Assembly (NCBI GenBank): GCA_031835245.1
Contig: JAVKOQ010000386.1
Span: 1-40,000, forward strand
DNA from: Balamuthia mandrillaris
Lineage: Eukaryota; Discosea; Longamoebia; Balamuthiidae
Reading direction: 5' to 3'
Length of the DNA: 40,000 bases
Positions 22,352 to 33,363 of this stretch are shown here, in pieces; the stretch's first letter is position 1; every line of letters starts with the position of its first letter. The position numbers and the translations under genes are program-made. The notes below the pieces were generated by a model that saw nothing but the letters and a program-made list of their open reading frames with translations, made no database searches and was not told the origin of the DNA.

Positions 22352-22656
22352 GTGTGTCGTGTGGGTTTGAGGGCCTCTCTTTTCTCGTCCTCTCTCTCTC
22401 TCTCTCTGTCTCTCTCTCCCTCTCTGGCTTTTTTCTTGGTATTCGGGACATGTCGACACGACAAGGGAGGGAGGAATGCTGGAAATGTGCATTCCTGCAC
22501 GGAGTGGCCTAAATAAGGACACCAAAGAACCCTCGTGCAGGGTGGTTCGCAGCGGTGGGTGCTGCTCTTGCCTGCCTGCCTGCCTGCTTTGGTCCTGCTG
22601 CGGTTGGGAAGGAAGAGGAGGAGACAACAACACCAAACACAAAACAAAGAACAAAG
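22352..22656. promoter_or_regulatory. Divergent promoter region, PsbP-like gene and fumarylacetoacetase
   Basis: These 305 bp separate two start codons and include a CT repeat at 22389-22425 and a CCTG run near 22570-22590. Frames running through it in both directions are repeat-driven. No specific element can be assigned. Confidence 0.5.
22389..22425. repeat. CT microsatellite in a divergent promoter
   Basis: An interrupted CT run 38 bp upstream of the PsbP-like start, within the region shared with fumarylacetoacetase. Confidence 0.85.
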
Positions 22657-24652
22657 ATGGAAGGCCCCGCTCTGCTACGTTCTTTCATTGAGGTGCCTGC
22701 TGACAGCCACTTCCCCATTCAAAACCTCCCCTATGGAGCTTTCGTTCGCAAGTCTGCTCAAACGGAGGTTCCTCATCTGGGCGTCGCTATTGGTGATCAG
22801 ATTCTCGACCTGAACGTGATCGCCAAGAATGGTTTGTTCAGCAGCCCTGAGCTCAACGCCTGCTTCCAAGAGGTGTGCACTGAATTCCCTCCATATGTTA
22901 TTACTTTGCCGCACTCACGCTCACTCTCCACTCCCAACACTTCTTTTTCAGCCAACGTTGAATGCTTTCATGGCCTTGGGCAAAGCGGCCTGGAAGGACG
23001 CTCGTAAGACCATTACCGCACTGCTTTCAGAGGGAGAGGCTACTCTCAGGGACAACGCACAGCTGCGTGAGGTCGCGCTTCTCCCTCAGAGCGAAGCAGT
23101 AATGGTGCTGCCTGCCACTATTGGCGACTACACCGACTTTTACTCCTCTAAAGAGCACGCCACTAACGTTGGCACCATGTTCCGTGGAGCTGAGAACGCT
23201 CTTATGCCCAATTGGTACTTTTTTTGGCTTTTGTAACATTTGTTATTTGCTCCTATAGTAGCTACTGCCTGCTGTATAAATGACTTTTACTTGCCTCTTA
23301 TCACAGGCTTCACTTGCCAGTTGGTTATCATGGCCGCGCCTCTTCTGTTGTGGTCAGCGGTACCCCTATTAGAAGGCCTGTGGGACAGACAAGACCGCAA
23401 GATGACCAACCTCCTGTCTTTGGTCCCTGTAAATTGCTTGACTTTGAGCTGGAAATGGTATTTTTTAAACCCTTTTCTCTTTCCTCTTGCTTCTCTCCCT
23501 CTCTTCTCTCTCTCTCTCTCTCTTCCGTATCCACGTTATAAGCATTTGGAGAGAACGTGCTTGTATGCAAGTTCCTTGCTCCTTGTGTTACGCTTGTGGA
23601 TTAAAATGATACACCACGCCGGAGACCTTTACCAGGTCTTATCTGCTTCTCCACGGGAAATTTTTACTTTTGGAGATAAGTTGTTCGTGCTGTTATATTT
23701 ATTATCTCTCTCTCTCTCGCTCTCTCTCATGCTATGGTTTTCTGGATAAAATAGGCCTTTTTCGTAGGTCCAGGAAACAAGCTGGGAGAGCGCATCAAGA
23801 TTGAGGAGGCAGAGGACCACATCTTTGGCATGGTTCTTATGAATGACTGGAGTGGTGAGCGTTTTTTTTTTTTGTTACACATCCCCCTCTTTAGATTATG
23901 TTGTTGATCTTATTCCTAAATTCTTAATATAGCTCGTGACATTCAGAAGTGGGAGTATGTGCCTTTGGGACCATTCTGCGCCAAGGTAATACTACCTTCT
24001 TTCTTTCGCTTCTGTCCACGAGCTTTTTATGGCTATGTATAACATCACCAACTACCAGAACTTTGCTACCACCATCTCGCCGTGGGTTGTCCCTTTGGAA
24101 GCCCTCGAGCCCTTCCGGGTGCCCTCCCCTAAGCAAGAGGACCCTACTCCTCTTCCCTACCTTCAAGATAGCAGCAACGCCGCCTATGACATCCGATTGG
24201 AGGTCGCTCTCAAGACAGACAAGCTGGACAGCCCGCACGTTGTTTGCCGCTCCAACTTCAAATATCTCTACTGGAGCATGAAGCAGCAGCTGACACATCA
24301 CGCTGTTACTGGCTGTAACATGCGCCCTGGTGATCTGTTGGGTTCTGGAACTATCAGCGGACCTGTACGTTGCTCCTGAGCTTATTTGACAGAGCGAAAA
24401 GAGAGAATGAGAATGGGAGTGAAGCGAAGTGAACTAACTGAAGTCACATTGTTTTTGTAGACGCCGGACAGCTTTGGCTCTATGCTGGAAATCTGCTGGA
24501 AAGGAACCAAGCCGGTGGATTTGGCAAGCGGCGAATCCAGAAAGTTCCTGCTGGACGGAGATACTGTGTTGATGAGCGGCTACTGCCAAGGAGAGGGCTT
24601 CAGGGTTGGGTTTGGTGACTGCGAAGGCACCATTCTGCCCGCTGCTGAATAA
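22657..24652 (+). CDS. FAH: Fumarylacetoacetase
   Basis: The enzyme catalyses the last step of tyrosine breakdown, splitting fumarylacetoacetate into fumarate and acetoacetate in the cytosol. Exons: 22657-22872, 22952-23214, 23307-23457, 23755-23854, 23933-23985, 24059-24364 and 24461-24652, giving 426 residues (human 419). Active-site blocks are intact: [16 protein letters not shown] (metal-binding Asp and catalytic His), [28 protein letters not shown] (metal-binding Glu pair), [19 protein letters not shown] (metal-binding Asp) and [12 protein letters not shown]. The C-terminus also aligns, with [20 protein letters not shown]. Intron 3 holds two CT microsatellites. Identity is certain. Confidence 0.97.
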
Positions 24653-25109
24653 AAACCTGTGGTGGCCATAAGAAAACGCGTTTGCCTTTTCGTTTTTTTT
24701 TAATTCGTCACCTGCGTCATACACACATTTGTTTTTCTTCGAATAGGGCTTGTGATGGGAACCCCATTGGTGGTCCCGTCGCCATTACTAGGAAAAATGG
24801 ATGCACATTGTTTTTTGAAGGAACCCCATGGCGGCTGTACTTATTGTACTCTCCACTTCCTTTTGGTTTCCTCCACCACCATTTCTCGTTTATCACCTCT
24901 CTTCTCCTTCTCAGCCCTTTTTTTTAAATCAATTATCAGCAGACACCAATAGCGATCTCTTTGCGTGGAATTTTTAAAGGTATGTACGTATCCTTATGGC
25001 AAGTTCGCTTTGACCACAAAAAAACAAGAAAGGCGCCTAAACGCCTCTTCGTTCTGTTCTTCTTTGGTGTTAATGCCACTTTCTGGGGAGAAGCAAACAA
25101 ATCACTACT
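24653..25109. other. Intergenic region, no gene seen
   Basis: These 457 bp lie between two plus-strand genes. They are T- and C-rich in the middle (24850-24930). Short frames exist but have no protein-like features. It must carry the 3' end of fumarylacetoacetase and the promoter of the next gene. Confidence 0.5.
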
Positions 25110-25600
25110 ATGAGCCAATTTGTAGAGCTTGCCCAACAGTTGTTCGAGGCTTTGGAGGATGGCAAAGGCTTCGAGCCTGTGGCCGAACACATCGTGGCCG
25201 GCGCCCCCTTTGTCTGCGACGGCATCGCTGACGTGAAGACCCTGGAGGCCTACTACGCCTGGATGCAGGGCTTCAAGTCCAAGACGTGCCCCGACTTTAG
25301 CTACGTCATCGAATCTCGCTGCAGCAACGACACCGATGTCACCTTTGTCTGCTCCTGTGAGGTATGCTTCTTTACACATGACCGAAAGCAGCACGTTGTG
25401 TTTAGCTCGAACTAAAAACAAAAACAAAAAAAAAGTTCACCCACACAGGCGAGGGGGGTCCCAAGCCTCCTTCCAACCCACCCAAGCGTGGCTCATGCTG
25501 GTACAGCTACACCTTCCGCTTCAACGAGGAGGGCAAGGTTGTCAAGATGATGAAGGTCTTTGACTGGGGTCAGGCCTTTAAGACTGTCGGCTGGATGTAA
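25110..25600 (+). CDS. NTF2/SnoaL-like domain protein
   Basis: Two exons, 25110-25361 and 25454-25600, give 132 residues, about one NTF2-like domain. The N-terminal helices (FVELAQQLFEALEDGKGFEP) lead to FVCDGIADVKTLEAYYAWMQ and the strand pair FSYVIESRCSNDTDVTFVC. The C-terminal sheet reads CWYSYTFRFNEEGKVVKMMK, then VFDWGQAFKTVGWM. This is the layout of SnoaL-type cone folds, used as enzymes, binding pockets or scaffolds. No catalytic set can be assigned, so the activity is open. Codon use is strongly biased to G/C-ending codons, suggesting high expression. The second exon's 3' splice site is GAG rather than CAG. It was chosen because it is the only one that keeps the frame there. Confidence 0.75.
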
Positions 25601-25765
25601 GCCAGTACAGAGCTTCTTGAGCAACTTTAGAAGACATACAACACAACACATTACATTCAAAACGATTGAAGACACAACCTTAGCAATTTAAAAAAAAAGC
25701 TTTTATCGTTACTAATATTTTGAAGCCCATGCGCCCCCCCTCTTCGCTCCTTGCAGTTGAGCTCC

Positions 25766-25768
<3 letters not shown>

Positions 25769-25803
<35 letters not shown>
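25769..25803. repeat. GA microsatellite, intergenic
   Basis: About 17 GA units adjoin the 12-bp minisatellite upstream of APC8. Confidence 0.9.
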
Positions 25804-25804
<1 letters not shown>

Positions 25805-25810
25805 GAGGAG

Positions 25811-25884
25811 AGGTGATAAGAGAAGGAGAGGATAAGGGAGAGGATAAGGGAGAGGATAAGGGAGAGGATAAGGGTGAGGATAAG
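25811..25884. repeat. 12-bp minisatellite, unit GGATAAGGGAGA
   Basis: About six near-perfect copies lie in tandem, immediately after a GA dinucleotide run from which the unit may have grown. Each copy contains a GATA core. It sits about 150 bp upstream of the APC8 start. Confidence 0.9.
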
Positions 25885-26037
25885 AGAGAGCAGAGCAGAG
25901 GAGAGAAGAGAGGGATGTCGACATAAAGGAAAAAAGGCTCGGCATTGTCCTCTCCCTTAGCAGGGAAGAGAGGGTGTGCGGAGGTGCGTCGTCGGTGGAG
26001 TGAGATTTTTTTTTTTTGAGGCAGTGAGTGCATCCCG

Positions 26038-26692
26038 ATGGCTAAAAGAGTAGCAGCGGCCAGAGGAGGGAGAGAAGGGCGACCAGCAGCAGCGCCCATT
26101 CCCTTGCGGTTCGACGAGGAAGAGGAGGAAGAGAATGAGGAAGAGGTGGGAGGAGCACTAGTGGGAGAGCATGTTCCAGACGACCAAGTGGGAGGGGCTC
26201 ACTACTGGGAGGAGGGAGACAGTGCGGAGTTCTCCTTCACGGAAGAGAGCTCCTTCCGGTTGGAGGAGCCCGCTCCTCTCTTCTTGGCGTCCTCCGCTTT
26301 CAACGAGGGGCGCACGCCAGCCAAGCTGCGACGGAGCTTGTTGGCTGCCACCAAGTTGCTCTCCTCTCGTGGACTGTGCTTCGCTGCCAAGTTCGCCGCT
26401 GAGCAGGCTGTATGCTTAGCTTCTCAGGGTGATGGTGAAGCTAACGAGCAGAATAGAGAAGAGGAAGAGAAGAAAGTCGAAGACGGGACACTGCCGGAGG
26501 AGGAGCTAACAGGAGAGGAGGAAGCTTCCCTATTGCTGGCCAAAACGTACTTTGACGTGAAGGAATATGAGCGAGCGGCCTCTGTGTTGCGCGACTGTTC
26601 CTCTGGTGCTGCTCTTTTTCTGAGAGGCTATGCTTCCTTCCTTGCTGGCGAAAAGCGGAAAGAAGAAGAGAGTTTGGAGGCTCCAGGTAACG

Positions 26693-26727
<35 letters not shown>

Positions 26728-27794
26728 CTTCTGCTCCTCTTTGCATCAGTGGTGAGCTGAGTTGCTTCCCATAAGCAGATCAACCAGCCAGAAACGCAAA
26801 CCTGCTTCCACTGTATAACGAGCTGCGGTCACTGCTTGCTAAGGATGAAGGTTCCCTCGATGGTTTATGTCTATACGTGTATGTCTTTCATTTGTTTCAA
26901 AACGGCCAAGCATAGTATTCATGGTTATATAACCAGGTTGGGGCTGGTGCTGAAGGAGCTTGGCCACATTTGGGATGCCCTGAGCGTGCTGTCCGCAGCA
27001 GTAATGGCCTATCCTTGGAATTGGAGCGCTTGGAAAGATCTGGCAGGGTTGGTCGCGTCGGAAGGACATGGTCCTGCCATGCTTCTCATGGACGAGTTGA
27101 ATCTTCCCTGTCACGTCATGCGCGACTTTTTCTACGCTCACCTCACCTTGGAGTTGCAGCAGAATACGGAGTGTCTTCGGATTCTGGACGTTCTCCTGCA
27201 ATTCTTTCCCACATCTAAGCACCTCGTTGCCCAAAAGGCGATGGCACATTATAACTTACGAGGTAATCTTGTTTATTCAACTTCCCTCTCTCTCCCTCCC
27301 ACACTTCTCTCTCCTCTCTCTCTCTCCTCTCGCTCTCTCACTTATTTCAACCGAATAGAATTCGAAGACGCAGAAGAGCACTTTGAGACATTGCAACGAA
27401 TAGACCCATATGGGTTGGAGCTGATGGACATTTATTCTAACATACTATACGTCAAAGAAGAGCATGCCAAATTATCCTATCTTGCTCACCAAGCCCATAA
27501 GATAGACAAGTACAGAGAAGAAACCTGCTGCATTATTGGTATTCTTATTTTTACTGCTTGCTCGTAGATTTGTTTTTAATATGCTGATAAACTGTTATTA
27601 TAAACAGGCAATTACTATAGTTTAAAGTCAGAACATGCAAAAGCCATACAATACTTTTCCAGAGCGCTAAAACTGAATAGCAAATATCTGTCCGCTTGGA
27701 CATTAATGGGTCACGAATATGTGGAATTGAAAAACCCTTCAGCAGCTATTCGCGCTTATCGAAAAGCTGTTGGTATCCTTTTATGTTTCTAAAC

Positions 27795-27838
<44 letters not shown>

Positions 27839-28560
27839 CCACAACAAGAAATTAGGTGTTCCTTTACCAAACCCAAACACAAAGAAATTAGTGAAAGAGA
27901 CTACAGAGCGTGGTATGGTCTTGGACAGACATACGAAATCTTGAAGATGCCACTCTATGCGCTTTACTATTACCGCAAAGCCACTCTACTGAGACCATAC
28001 GACGCGCGGATGTGGTGTGCAATGGCTGGCTGCTACGAGTCGCTGCCAGGCCGGCAAGAGCTCGCGATCAAATGCTACGAAAGGGCAGAAATGAACTCGG
28101 ACAGGGAGGGCATAGCTTTAAGCAAGCTAGCCAAGCTATGGCAGGAACAGGGCAAAGAAGACAAGGCTGCACATTACTACATGAAGGAAATACAACGGCG
28201 GGACGAAGAAGGGGTTTGTTTGTTGGTTGTGTTGTCCGCTATTTCTTGTTCGTTGTTTGAGAATGATGAGTTTTTCATACCATCCTTTTTTACAATGCAG
28301 GCGGAAGGACAGGACACAGTGGATGCTCTGCTGTTTCTTGCTCAGTACATGAAGAAGAAAGGAGAGCTAAAACAAGCGGAAGGGTTTTGTTTGCGTTTGC
28401 TGGATTATGCAGGAAGGGTATGAAACCCATCAACTCAACTGCCGAATTCGGTTTGGCATGAGCTCACCTTACTGCATTTCTCTTGTGACAGGAAAAGGAA
28501 GAGGCCAAAGCAATGTTGCGTGAGATTTATAATACGTTGGCAGCATCGCAGGAAGGTTAA
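26038..28560 (+). CDS. CDC23: Anaphase-promoting complex subunit 8 (CDC23)
   Basis: APC8 is a TPR scaffold subunit of the anaphase-promoting complex, the ubiquitin ligase that drives mitotic exit. Exons: 26038-26686, 26779-26878, 26937-27262, 27359-27538, 27608-27772, 27885-28213, 28301-28417 and 28492-28560, giving 644 residues (human 597). TPR repeats fill the C-terminal two thirds: [61 protein letters not shown] and [19 protein letters not shown]. The block [18 protein letters not shown] followed by [19 protein letters not shown] is nearly identical to human CDC23. The N-terminus has an extra acidic segment (about residues 24-40), absent from short homologues. Introns 1, 3 and 5 carry CT repeats. 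The stop is only 48 bp from the convergent barrel gene. Confidence 0.95.
26695..26724 (+). repeat. CT microsatellite in APC8 intron 1
   Basis: About 14 CT units begin 8 bp after the donor of the 92-bp intron 26687-26778. Confidence 0.9.
27799..27834 (+). repeat. CT microsatellite in APC8 intron 5
   Basis: About 17 CT units in the 112-bp intron 27773-27884. Intron 3 of the same gene (27263-27358) has a degenerate version. Confidence 0.9.
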
Positions 28561-28608
28561 TGCAAGAAGTAAAAAATCCAATGCACACGTCTATCTATTC
28601 ACACAATG

Positions 28609-30072
28609 TTACCAGCCAAAAGAGATGCCACACCCAACGGAAGTGTTGATGTTTCTTCCCTGTGAGGTGCCCTTTATCGAAGCAGCAACAAACGCATTGC
28701 AGCCACTACCAAGGGTGCCCTCCAGGCGGTTGTACCACTGGAAGCCTTCCTCCTTACAAACCCTTAGGTGAGTGCGATAGAGGCAGTGATAAGACGGAAC
28801 GTAGACAGCAGCGGCTAGCTTCAGCTTGGAGCCGGCCAACAGCGAGGGGCCAGAGTTGAGCGGACGAGACAGAGGTGAGTAGGCAGCACCGCCCGTTCTC
28901 ACCAGCTCTGGGTAGACAGACAGAGAGGCACCCGCCATGCTCACCCACTGCTTCATCTCGTTGCTGAGACCGTTATTGTTGCTGCTGCTGTTATCACCGT
29001 AATAAGCCTTCCCGGCATTCTTCACCTTCTCCCACACAGAGGAGACGCCCGCAGCGTACTGTCGGAGCAGGTCACCTTCTGTGACGGGCGGCCTCCCAGT
29101 CAGTTGTTGAACGTAGGACAAACTGAACTTGCTCTGCGGCTGATTTCTCTTCCTGTCAGTAGTGCTGCCGCTGCCGCTGCCGCCACCAAGGCTCACGAAC
29201 GAGATGCGTGAACGTGAGGGCGGAACTACTCCTGATAGTCCTCTGCTTTGGTAGCGTGCCACCAACACAGCCGCTGTACTGTGATGGTCAGTCCTCTTCT
29301 CTCCGTTCAACGCAGGAGAGAAAGCGTACGCAGTCTTGTCTGAGAAGAAAAGGGCCAGGCATCAGAGGAAGTGAGGGAGGGTGACCAGCGAACAGCGAGG
29401 CCCCAACCTTCCAGTCGGAGGTCTTCTATGCCGCTTCCAAGGTGAAGAAAGTGGCAGTGCCCACCAACTCGAAGTTGCTCTGCTATGGCTTGCACGTGAG
29501 CAATGCCTGCCTTGCCGCTGTCCAAAGTGAAGGAGGAGGCATAGTGACGTTTGTATCGCAGCAGCTCCAACGTCACGTCCGGCTCCTTGAACTAAAAGAG
29601 GAGGAGAACGAGTACAAGCGATCAGAGAAAAGACAAATAAGAAAAGAGGCGTGATGGATGGTGATGGGCTGTACATTGCTTCTGAGGACCAGTGCGAGGG
29701 ATTCGTTCAACGGAAATGCTTGAAACAAAGTGGCAGTGGTGTGTGCTGTGCCACGACGCCTCAACATATCGTAAGCGATCTCTCCCTCCAGTTTTGACCG
29801 TCTGCTCCTTCCATTGTATAACCCTTTGTTCTTGCCGTCAGCAATCAATCAACACGCCATTAACTTGGGGGGTACTCACAGTTAAGCTCCTTTTCAACGC
29901 TAAAGTAGCCGGTCGGCGTGCGTCTAAGGTTGGTAGGCATGCCGAAGTCTCGCTCTGCATCCGACGGGATGAACTCTTCATCCAGTGTCAACAAGCTCTC
30001 TCCATCCTCCCGCACCCATCTACCCCTGCCACTACCTCCACTGCTACCTCCACCGCTGCTGCTGCTGCTCAT
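28609..30072 (-). CDS. Mitochondrial outer-membrane beta-barrel protein, probably Tom40-like
   Basis: Exons: 30072-29880, 29823-29675, 29591-29408 and 29339-28609, giving 418 residues. No helical membrane span or signal peptide is seen. Instead the chain is a series of short alternating strands: FQAFPLNESLALVLRSNF, VTLELLRYKRHYASSFTLD, AVLVARYQSRGLSGVV, SRISFVSLGG, KFSLSYVQQLTG and NAFVAASIKGTSQ. It ends SVGCGISFGW, which fits the mitochondrial beta-signal (polar-x-Gly-x-x-hydrophobic-x-hydrophobic) in its last strand. Length and the SYVQQ strand recall Tom40, the preprotein import pore. VDAC or Mdm10 are alternatives. A 70-residue soluble-looking insertion (about 275-345) is unusual. The barrel call is good. 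The Tom40 call is tentative. Confidence 0.6.
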
Positions 30073-30315
30073 TTCGTTCTTTTGCCGACAACCACCCCCC
30101 TTCCCACCCCTCTCCGGCTTTTGTCCCCCTTTTTTTACTTTGTTATAATCAATAAACGCAGAGGGAGAAGAGGGTGGCGGAGGGAAGAAGAAGAAGAAAG
30201 CAGAAAAATGAGAAGAAGAAGAAGCAGAACAAGAACAAGAAGAAGAACAAGAAGAACAAGAAGAAGAAGAAGAAGAACAAGAACAAGAAGAAGAAGAAGA
30301 ATCAGGAGAAAAGCT
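30073..30315. repeat. AG/AA-rich GAA-AAC trinucleotide tract between tandem genes
   Basis: Between 30186 and 30303 the plus strand is almost purely GAA and AAC-like triplets (polypurine), with a T-rich patch at 30125-30140. It separates the pseudokinase stop from the barrel start. Overlapping frames give poly-lysine/arginine or poly-leucine and are not genes. Confidence 0.85.
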
Positions 30316-31733
30316 TTAGTGGTGTTGAAGGTCGTCATCGCCATCGTCATCGCCTCCATGAAGCACCTCGATGGCGGCTATAATGTCGTTCAATTGAAGA
30401 AGGACATGCTGCATGGTCGGTCGGCGGGTGGGGTCTCCATGCCAACACTTTGCCAACAACTTGCTCAACGCTCGTGGCAGTTGCAGCTCATCGCGCTCGC
30501 TTGTGGTCGATAAGGTGGTCATTGATGAGGAAGAGGAAGAGGAAGAGGAAGCTGTTTTGGTCTTTGTGGTTGTTTTGGTGGTCGTGGCAGATAAAGAAAA
30601 TGACAAAGGAGGTCGCTCGCCTTTGACTGCGACAGCTTCGCGAAAGACCTCCAGGTTGTCATGCTCTGCAAACACGAACCTATCGGTGACTACCTCCCAC
30701 AGACTCAGCCCGAAGCTATATACTTGAGTAGAGTTTGGTTACCGTGTTATTGAGCTATAAAGGTCCTTTAGCAGTGGCATCACATATGTACCATCAGCTT
30801 TGCGGCCATCGAAAGGTGCGGTGGACCACAGCTCTGGGGCCATGTACAGTGGCTGTTCGTCATCTCATCAGTGGATACATTCACAGTAAGCTCAAGAGGA
30901 GAGAGAGAGAGAGGGAGAGAGGGAGAGAGGGAGAGAGGGAGAGAGAGAGAGAGAGAGAGAAGCAAACGCACAGTGCCATGAAAACGGTCATCAGGAGGAG
31001 GATGCAGGTCCTCTGGTTGTAGCTCAGCAAACATCCAACCACCAAGCTTCGCCGTTGTGCCAGACACTAGCCAATGTGCAGGCTACAAAAGGAAGCGCGA
31101 GACAAACAGAGAAGAAGAAGAAGAACTGGGTCAGCAAGGTCCAAACAACAACGCAAAAACAAACAAGAAAGAAAAGGGAGGAAGAAAAAAGACCTTCACG
31201 TCTCGATGGATAACATGAAGGCCATGCGCCCAAGCAAGCGCTTTCGCAATGTCTCTCGCAAAGCGCAGCTTGGTCAGAAGAACCATTTCTGGAGCAGCGG
31301 CAGCGGTTGCTCTCCCGCTCCTCAGACCCAAAGAGGAATGGCGGGACAGGTGAGCGCCTGCGCCCTCCCCTTTCTCTTTCAAGGAAGAAGGCGTCCTGTC
31401 TTTATGCTCTTTGGGGGAGAGGTCATAGTCGCATAGCTCCGTGATGATGTCCCCCGTATCCGTGACGCCCAGCAGTTCCACAAGGTTGGGATGGTGCAAG
31501 GAGGAGTAGGCCTGCAGGCTTCTCCTCACCATCTCCAGGGGAGGGTTCCGCGCATCCTTCTGGATGGCGATGGTCACTTTGGTGCCGAATATATCGGCCT
31601 CGTACCAATTGCGCAGCGCCCTGCCTCCTATTTTGCCGCCCATACGGATGTGCTCATCTGGAATGACGGAGACGCCGGTTAGCTCCAACCTCGCGGCCGC
31701 CGTCGTGGTGGCAGAAGCCGCCACCCTCTCCAT
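30316..31733 (-). CDS. TKL-type pseudokinase
   Basis: Exons: 31733-31194, 31082-30972, 30852-30792 and 30722-30316, giving 372 residues, essentially one kinase domain. The C-lobe is well kept: HRDVK at 176-180, PLYMAPELW, ADVYSFGLSLWEVVTDR and LLAKCWHGDPTRRPTMQHV, the pattern of tyrosine-kinase-like kinases. The catalytic set is degraded. The glycine loop reads IGGRALRNWYEA. The beta-3 lysine position is alanine (VTIAIQKD, A56). The asparagine of the catalytic loop is histidine (PAHW, 181-184). DFG is replaced by GWM (195-197). Only the HRD aspartate survives. It is therefore probably a scaffold or allosteric partner, not an enzyme. A serine/threonine-rich, repeat-encoded loop sits in the C-lobe. 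A CT repeat lies in intron 2. Confidence 0.85.
30898..30961 (-). repeat. CT-rich microsatellite in pseudokinase intron 2
   Basis: A 60-bp GA/GGGA run on the plus strand, CT-rich on the coding strand, fills over half of the 119-bp intron 30853-30971. Confidence 0.9.
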
Positions 31734-31944
31734 TTTTCTTTCCTGCAAGAGGTAATTTGAATTCACCCCAGGCACGCCTAACTCCAACTATGGTTTGTCG
31801 ACCGGCCGGCCCCTTGTCCTTCCTTTTTTTTTGGGGGGTTTTCTCGCCAAATTTCAATGCAATTTCACCCAAACAAATAGCGCTCCCCCCACACGTGTGA
31901 GAGGAGACAGAAGGGCTTTTATTGTATTTTTTTCTTTTTGGTTT

Positions 31945-32032
31945 TTACTCCTCCGCAAAGACCGTTCGCTTTGGCTTTGGCTTGACACCGGCCGCCTAAC
32001 AGGTAGCATGAGGTCAGTCACTGATTATACAT

Positions 32033-32068
<36 letters not shown>

Positions 32069-33111
32069 AGAAAGGAAAAAAGAAAGGAAAAAACGCAGAG
32101 ATAGAGAAAAAAACGTACATAGCCGGGGAACTCATAGTCAATGCCCAAAGCCTTCAACTTTTCTCTTTTCCGCTGCTCGTTCTTGACGAGCCTACCCACC
32201 AACTGTCTGTGCTGCTCCGGCTTCTTGGGCTCATTGTGCTGCTCTCTGGCCATCTTCCGGAAAGGAGGCGGCTGGTAGACCTTGTTGGCGCCCTTCCACA
32301 CGGTAGGGTGGAGCTTCTCAGGCGGGACGACGTGGCACTTGAGCACCCTTCTGAAGAGGAGGTAGCCGTTCATGGCCTGGGCCGCGATCTCGGCCACCTC
32401 CGCCTCTTTGAACTCCACAAAGGCAAAGCCCTTGCTCTTGCCGCTCTTCTTACTGCGGGAGAGGCGCACGCGTGTCACTCTGCCAAACTGGGAGAAGTAG
32501 CCCTTGAGCTGTTGCTCATAGAAGCCGTGAGGGATGTGGCCGACATAGATGACGCCGCGGCCCTCCACATGAGGAGTTCTCCTCCGTTCCAGCTTGCGTT
32601 TCTTTCTTTCTTGTCTGGCGGCTTCCTCCTCCGCGTCAAATTCTGCTTCTTCGCTGCTGTCCTCCTCCGCGTTCAAGCCGATAAAGTCTTGTTCTTCCCA
32701 AGGTGCAGGTTTCTTTCGTTTCTTGCCGGTCGATGCTTCTTCCGTGCTTTCGTTCTCATCTTCCTCTTCTTCGTATTCTTCGCCCTCTTCTTCAGAGTCA
32801 TAGACCTCTCCTTCTTGTATTTCCTCGGCAGACGGAGGCAGCTTGAATCGTTTTCGGACTGCCGTTGAAACCTTGGTGAGGTCTTCCACAATTATCGCTT
32901 TCATAACATCTTCCTTCTCTTCTTTTTTTTGTGCCTTCCTGTTGGCTGCCTTGGCCTTGGCTTTTGCCTTAGCCTTGGCTTTTCCGCTTTTCGCTGGAGT
33001 TGTTTCGGCCTTGTCTCCGCCGCTGAGCTTTTTAGGCGAAGTTGTGGCGGCGACGGGTCGCTCCTTCTTCGGTGTGGCGGTGGCGGAGGTAGTGGTGCTT
33101 CCTTTCTTCAT
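31945..33111 (-). CDS. NIFK/Nop15-type nucleolar RRM protein
   Basis: This RNA-binding factor of the nucleolus works in 60S subunit maturation in animals and yeast. Exons: 33111-32119 and 31995-31945, giving 347 residues. A Lys/Ala/Thr-rich, nuclear-targeting-like N-terminus (about 1-65) is followed by an acidic region (YDSEEEGEEYEEEEDENES). One RRM lies at about 184-265, with RNP2 VIYVGHIP and RNP1 KSKGFAFVEF. After it come AMNGYLLFRRVLKCHVVP and KLHPTVWKGANKVYQPPP, both typical of the NIFK/Nop15 family, then a basic tail. The last exon encodes only 16 residues. A GA repeat on the plus strand (CT on the coding strand) fills much of the intron. Confidence 0.9.
32036..32063 (-). repeat. CT microsatellite in NIFK-like intron
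   Basis: GA on the plus strand, CT on the coding strand, within intron 31996-32118. Confidence 0.9.
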
Positions 33112-33363
33112 TTTCTCTCCTTTCTTTCTTTCTTTCTATTTCTTTCTTTCTATTTTTTCTATTTTTTTGCGGAAGAAAAACGGAATGTCTGCCCCTCAAG
33201 CGGAACTGTCTACTGAGGGGTCAAATTTTGTGTTGCTTGGGGAGTCGTGACGGGAAAAGCCGCAGAGAGAAAGAGAGAGAGAGCAAGAAGAAAGGGACAA
33301 ACAGAACGTTTGCCGAACGAACCTGCAGAGGAGAGCGGCTTTGCTTACTTTCACCTCCGAACC
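33112..33363. promoter_or_regulatory. Divergent promoter region, NIFK-like gene and receptor
   Basis: The 252 bp hold a CTTT-rich run (33118-33165) next to the NIFK-like start and a short GA run (33266-33285). The receptor start at 33364 has an ACCATGT context. An upstream in-frame TTG/GTG-opened frame exists but lacks an ATG and is taken as UTR. Confidence 0.45.

Larger units (their letters stand above)
25601..26037. other. Intergenic region with two repeats
   Basis: The region holds a GA repeat (25769-25803) followed directly by a 12-bp minisatellite (25811-25884). Otherwise nothing gene-like is seen. A minus-strand frame across it is leucine/serine-rich because of the repeats. Confidence 0.6.

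Noticed and set aside
21704-22516. 270-residue plus-strand frame antisense to the PsbP-like gene
   Set aside because: It is a shadow of the spliced minus-strand exon. It lacks motifs and runs into the CT repeat.
24936-25427. Minus-strand frame over the NTF2-like gene
   Set aside because: The sense frame has coherent domain structure and splice sites. The antisense one does not.
30135-30383. Poly-lysine/asparagine and poly-leucine frames
   Set aside because: They arise from the GAA/AAC purine tract between two genes.
31795-32868. 357-residue plus-strand frame antisense to the NIFK-like gene
   Set aside because: The opposite strand encodes a clear RRM protein with conserved RNP motifs. This frame is its Leu/Phe-rich complement.
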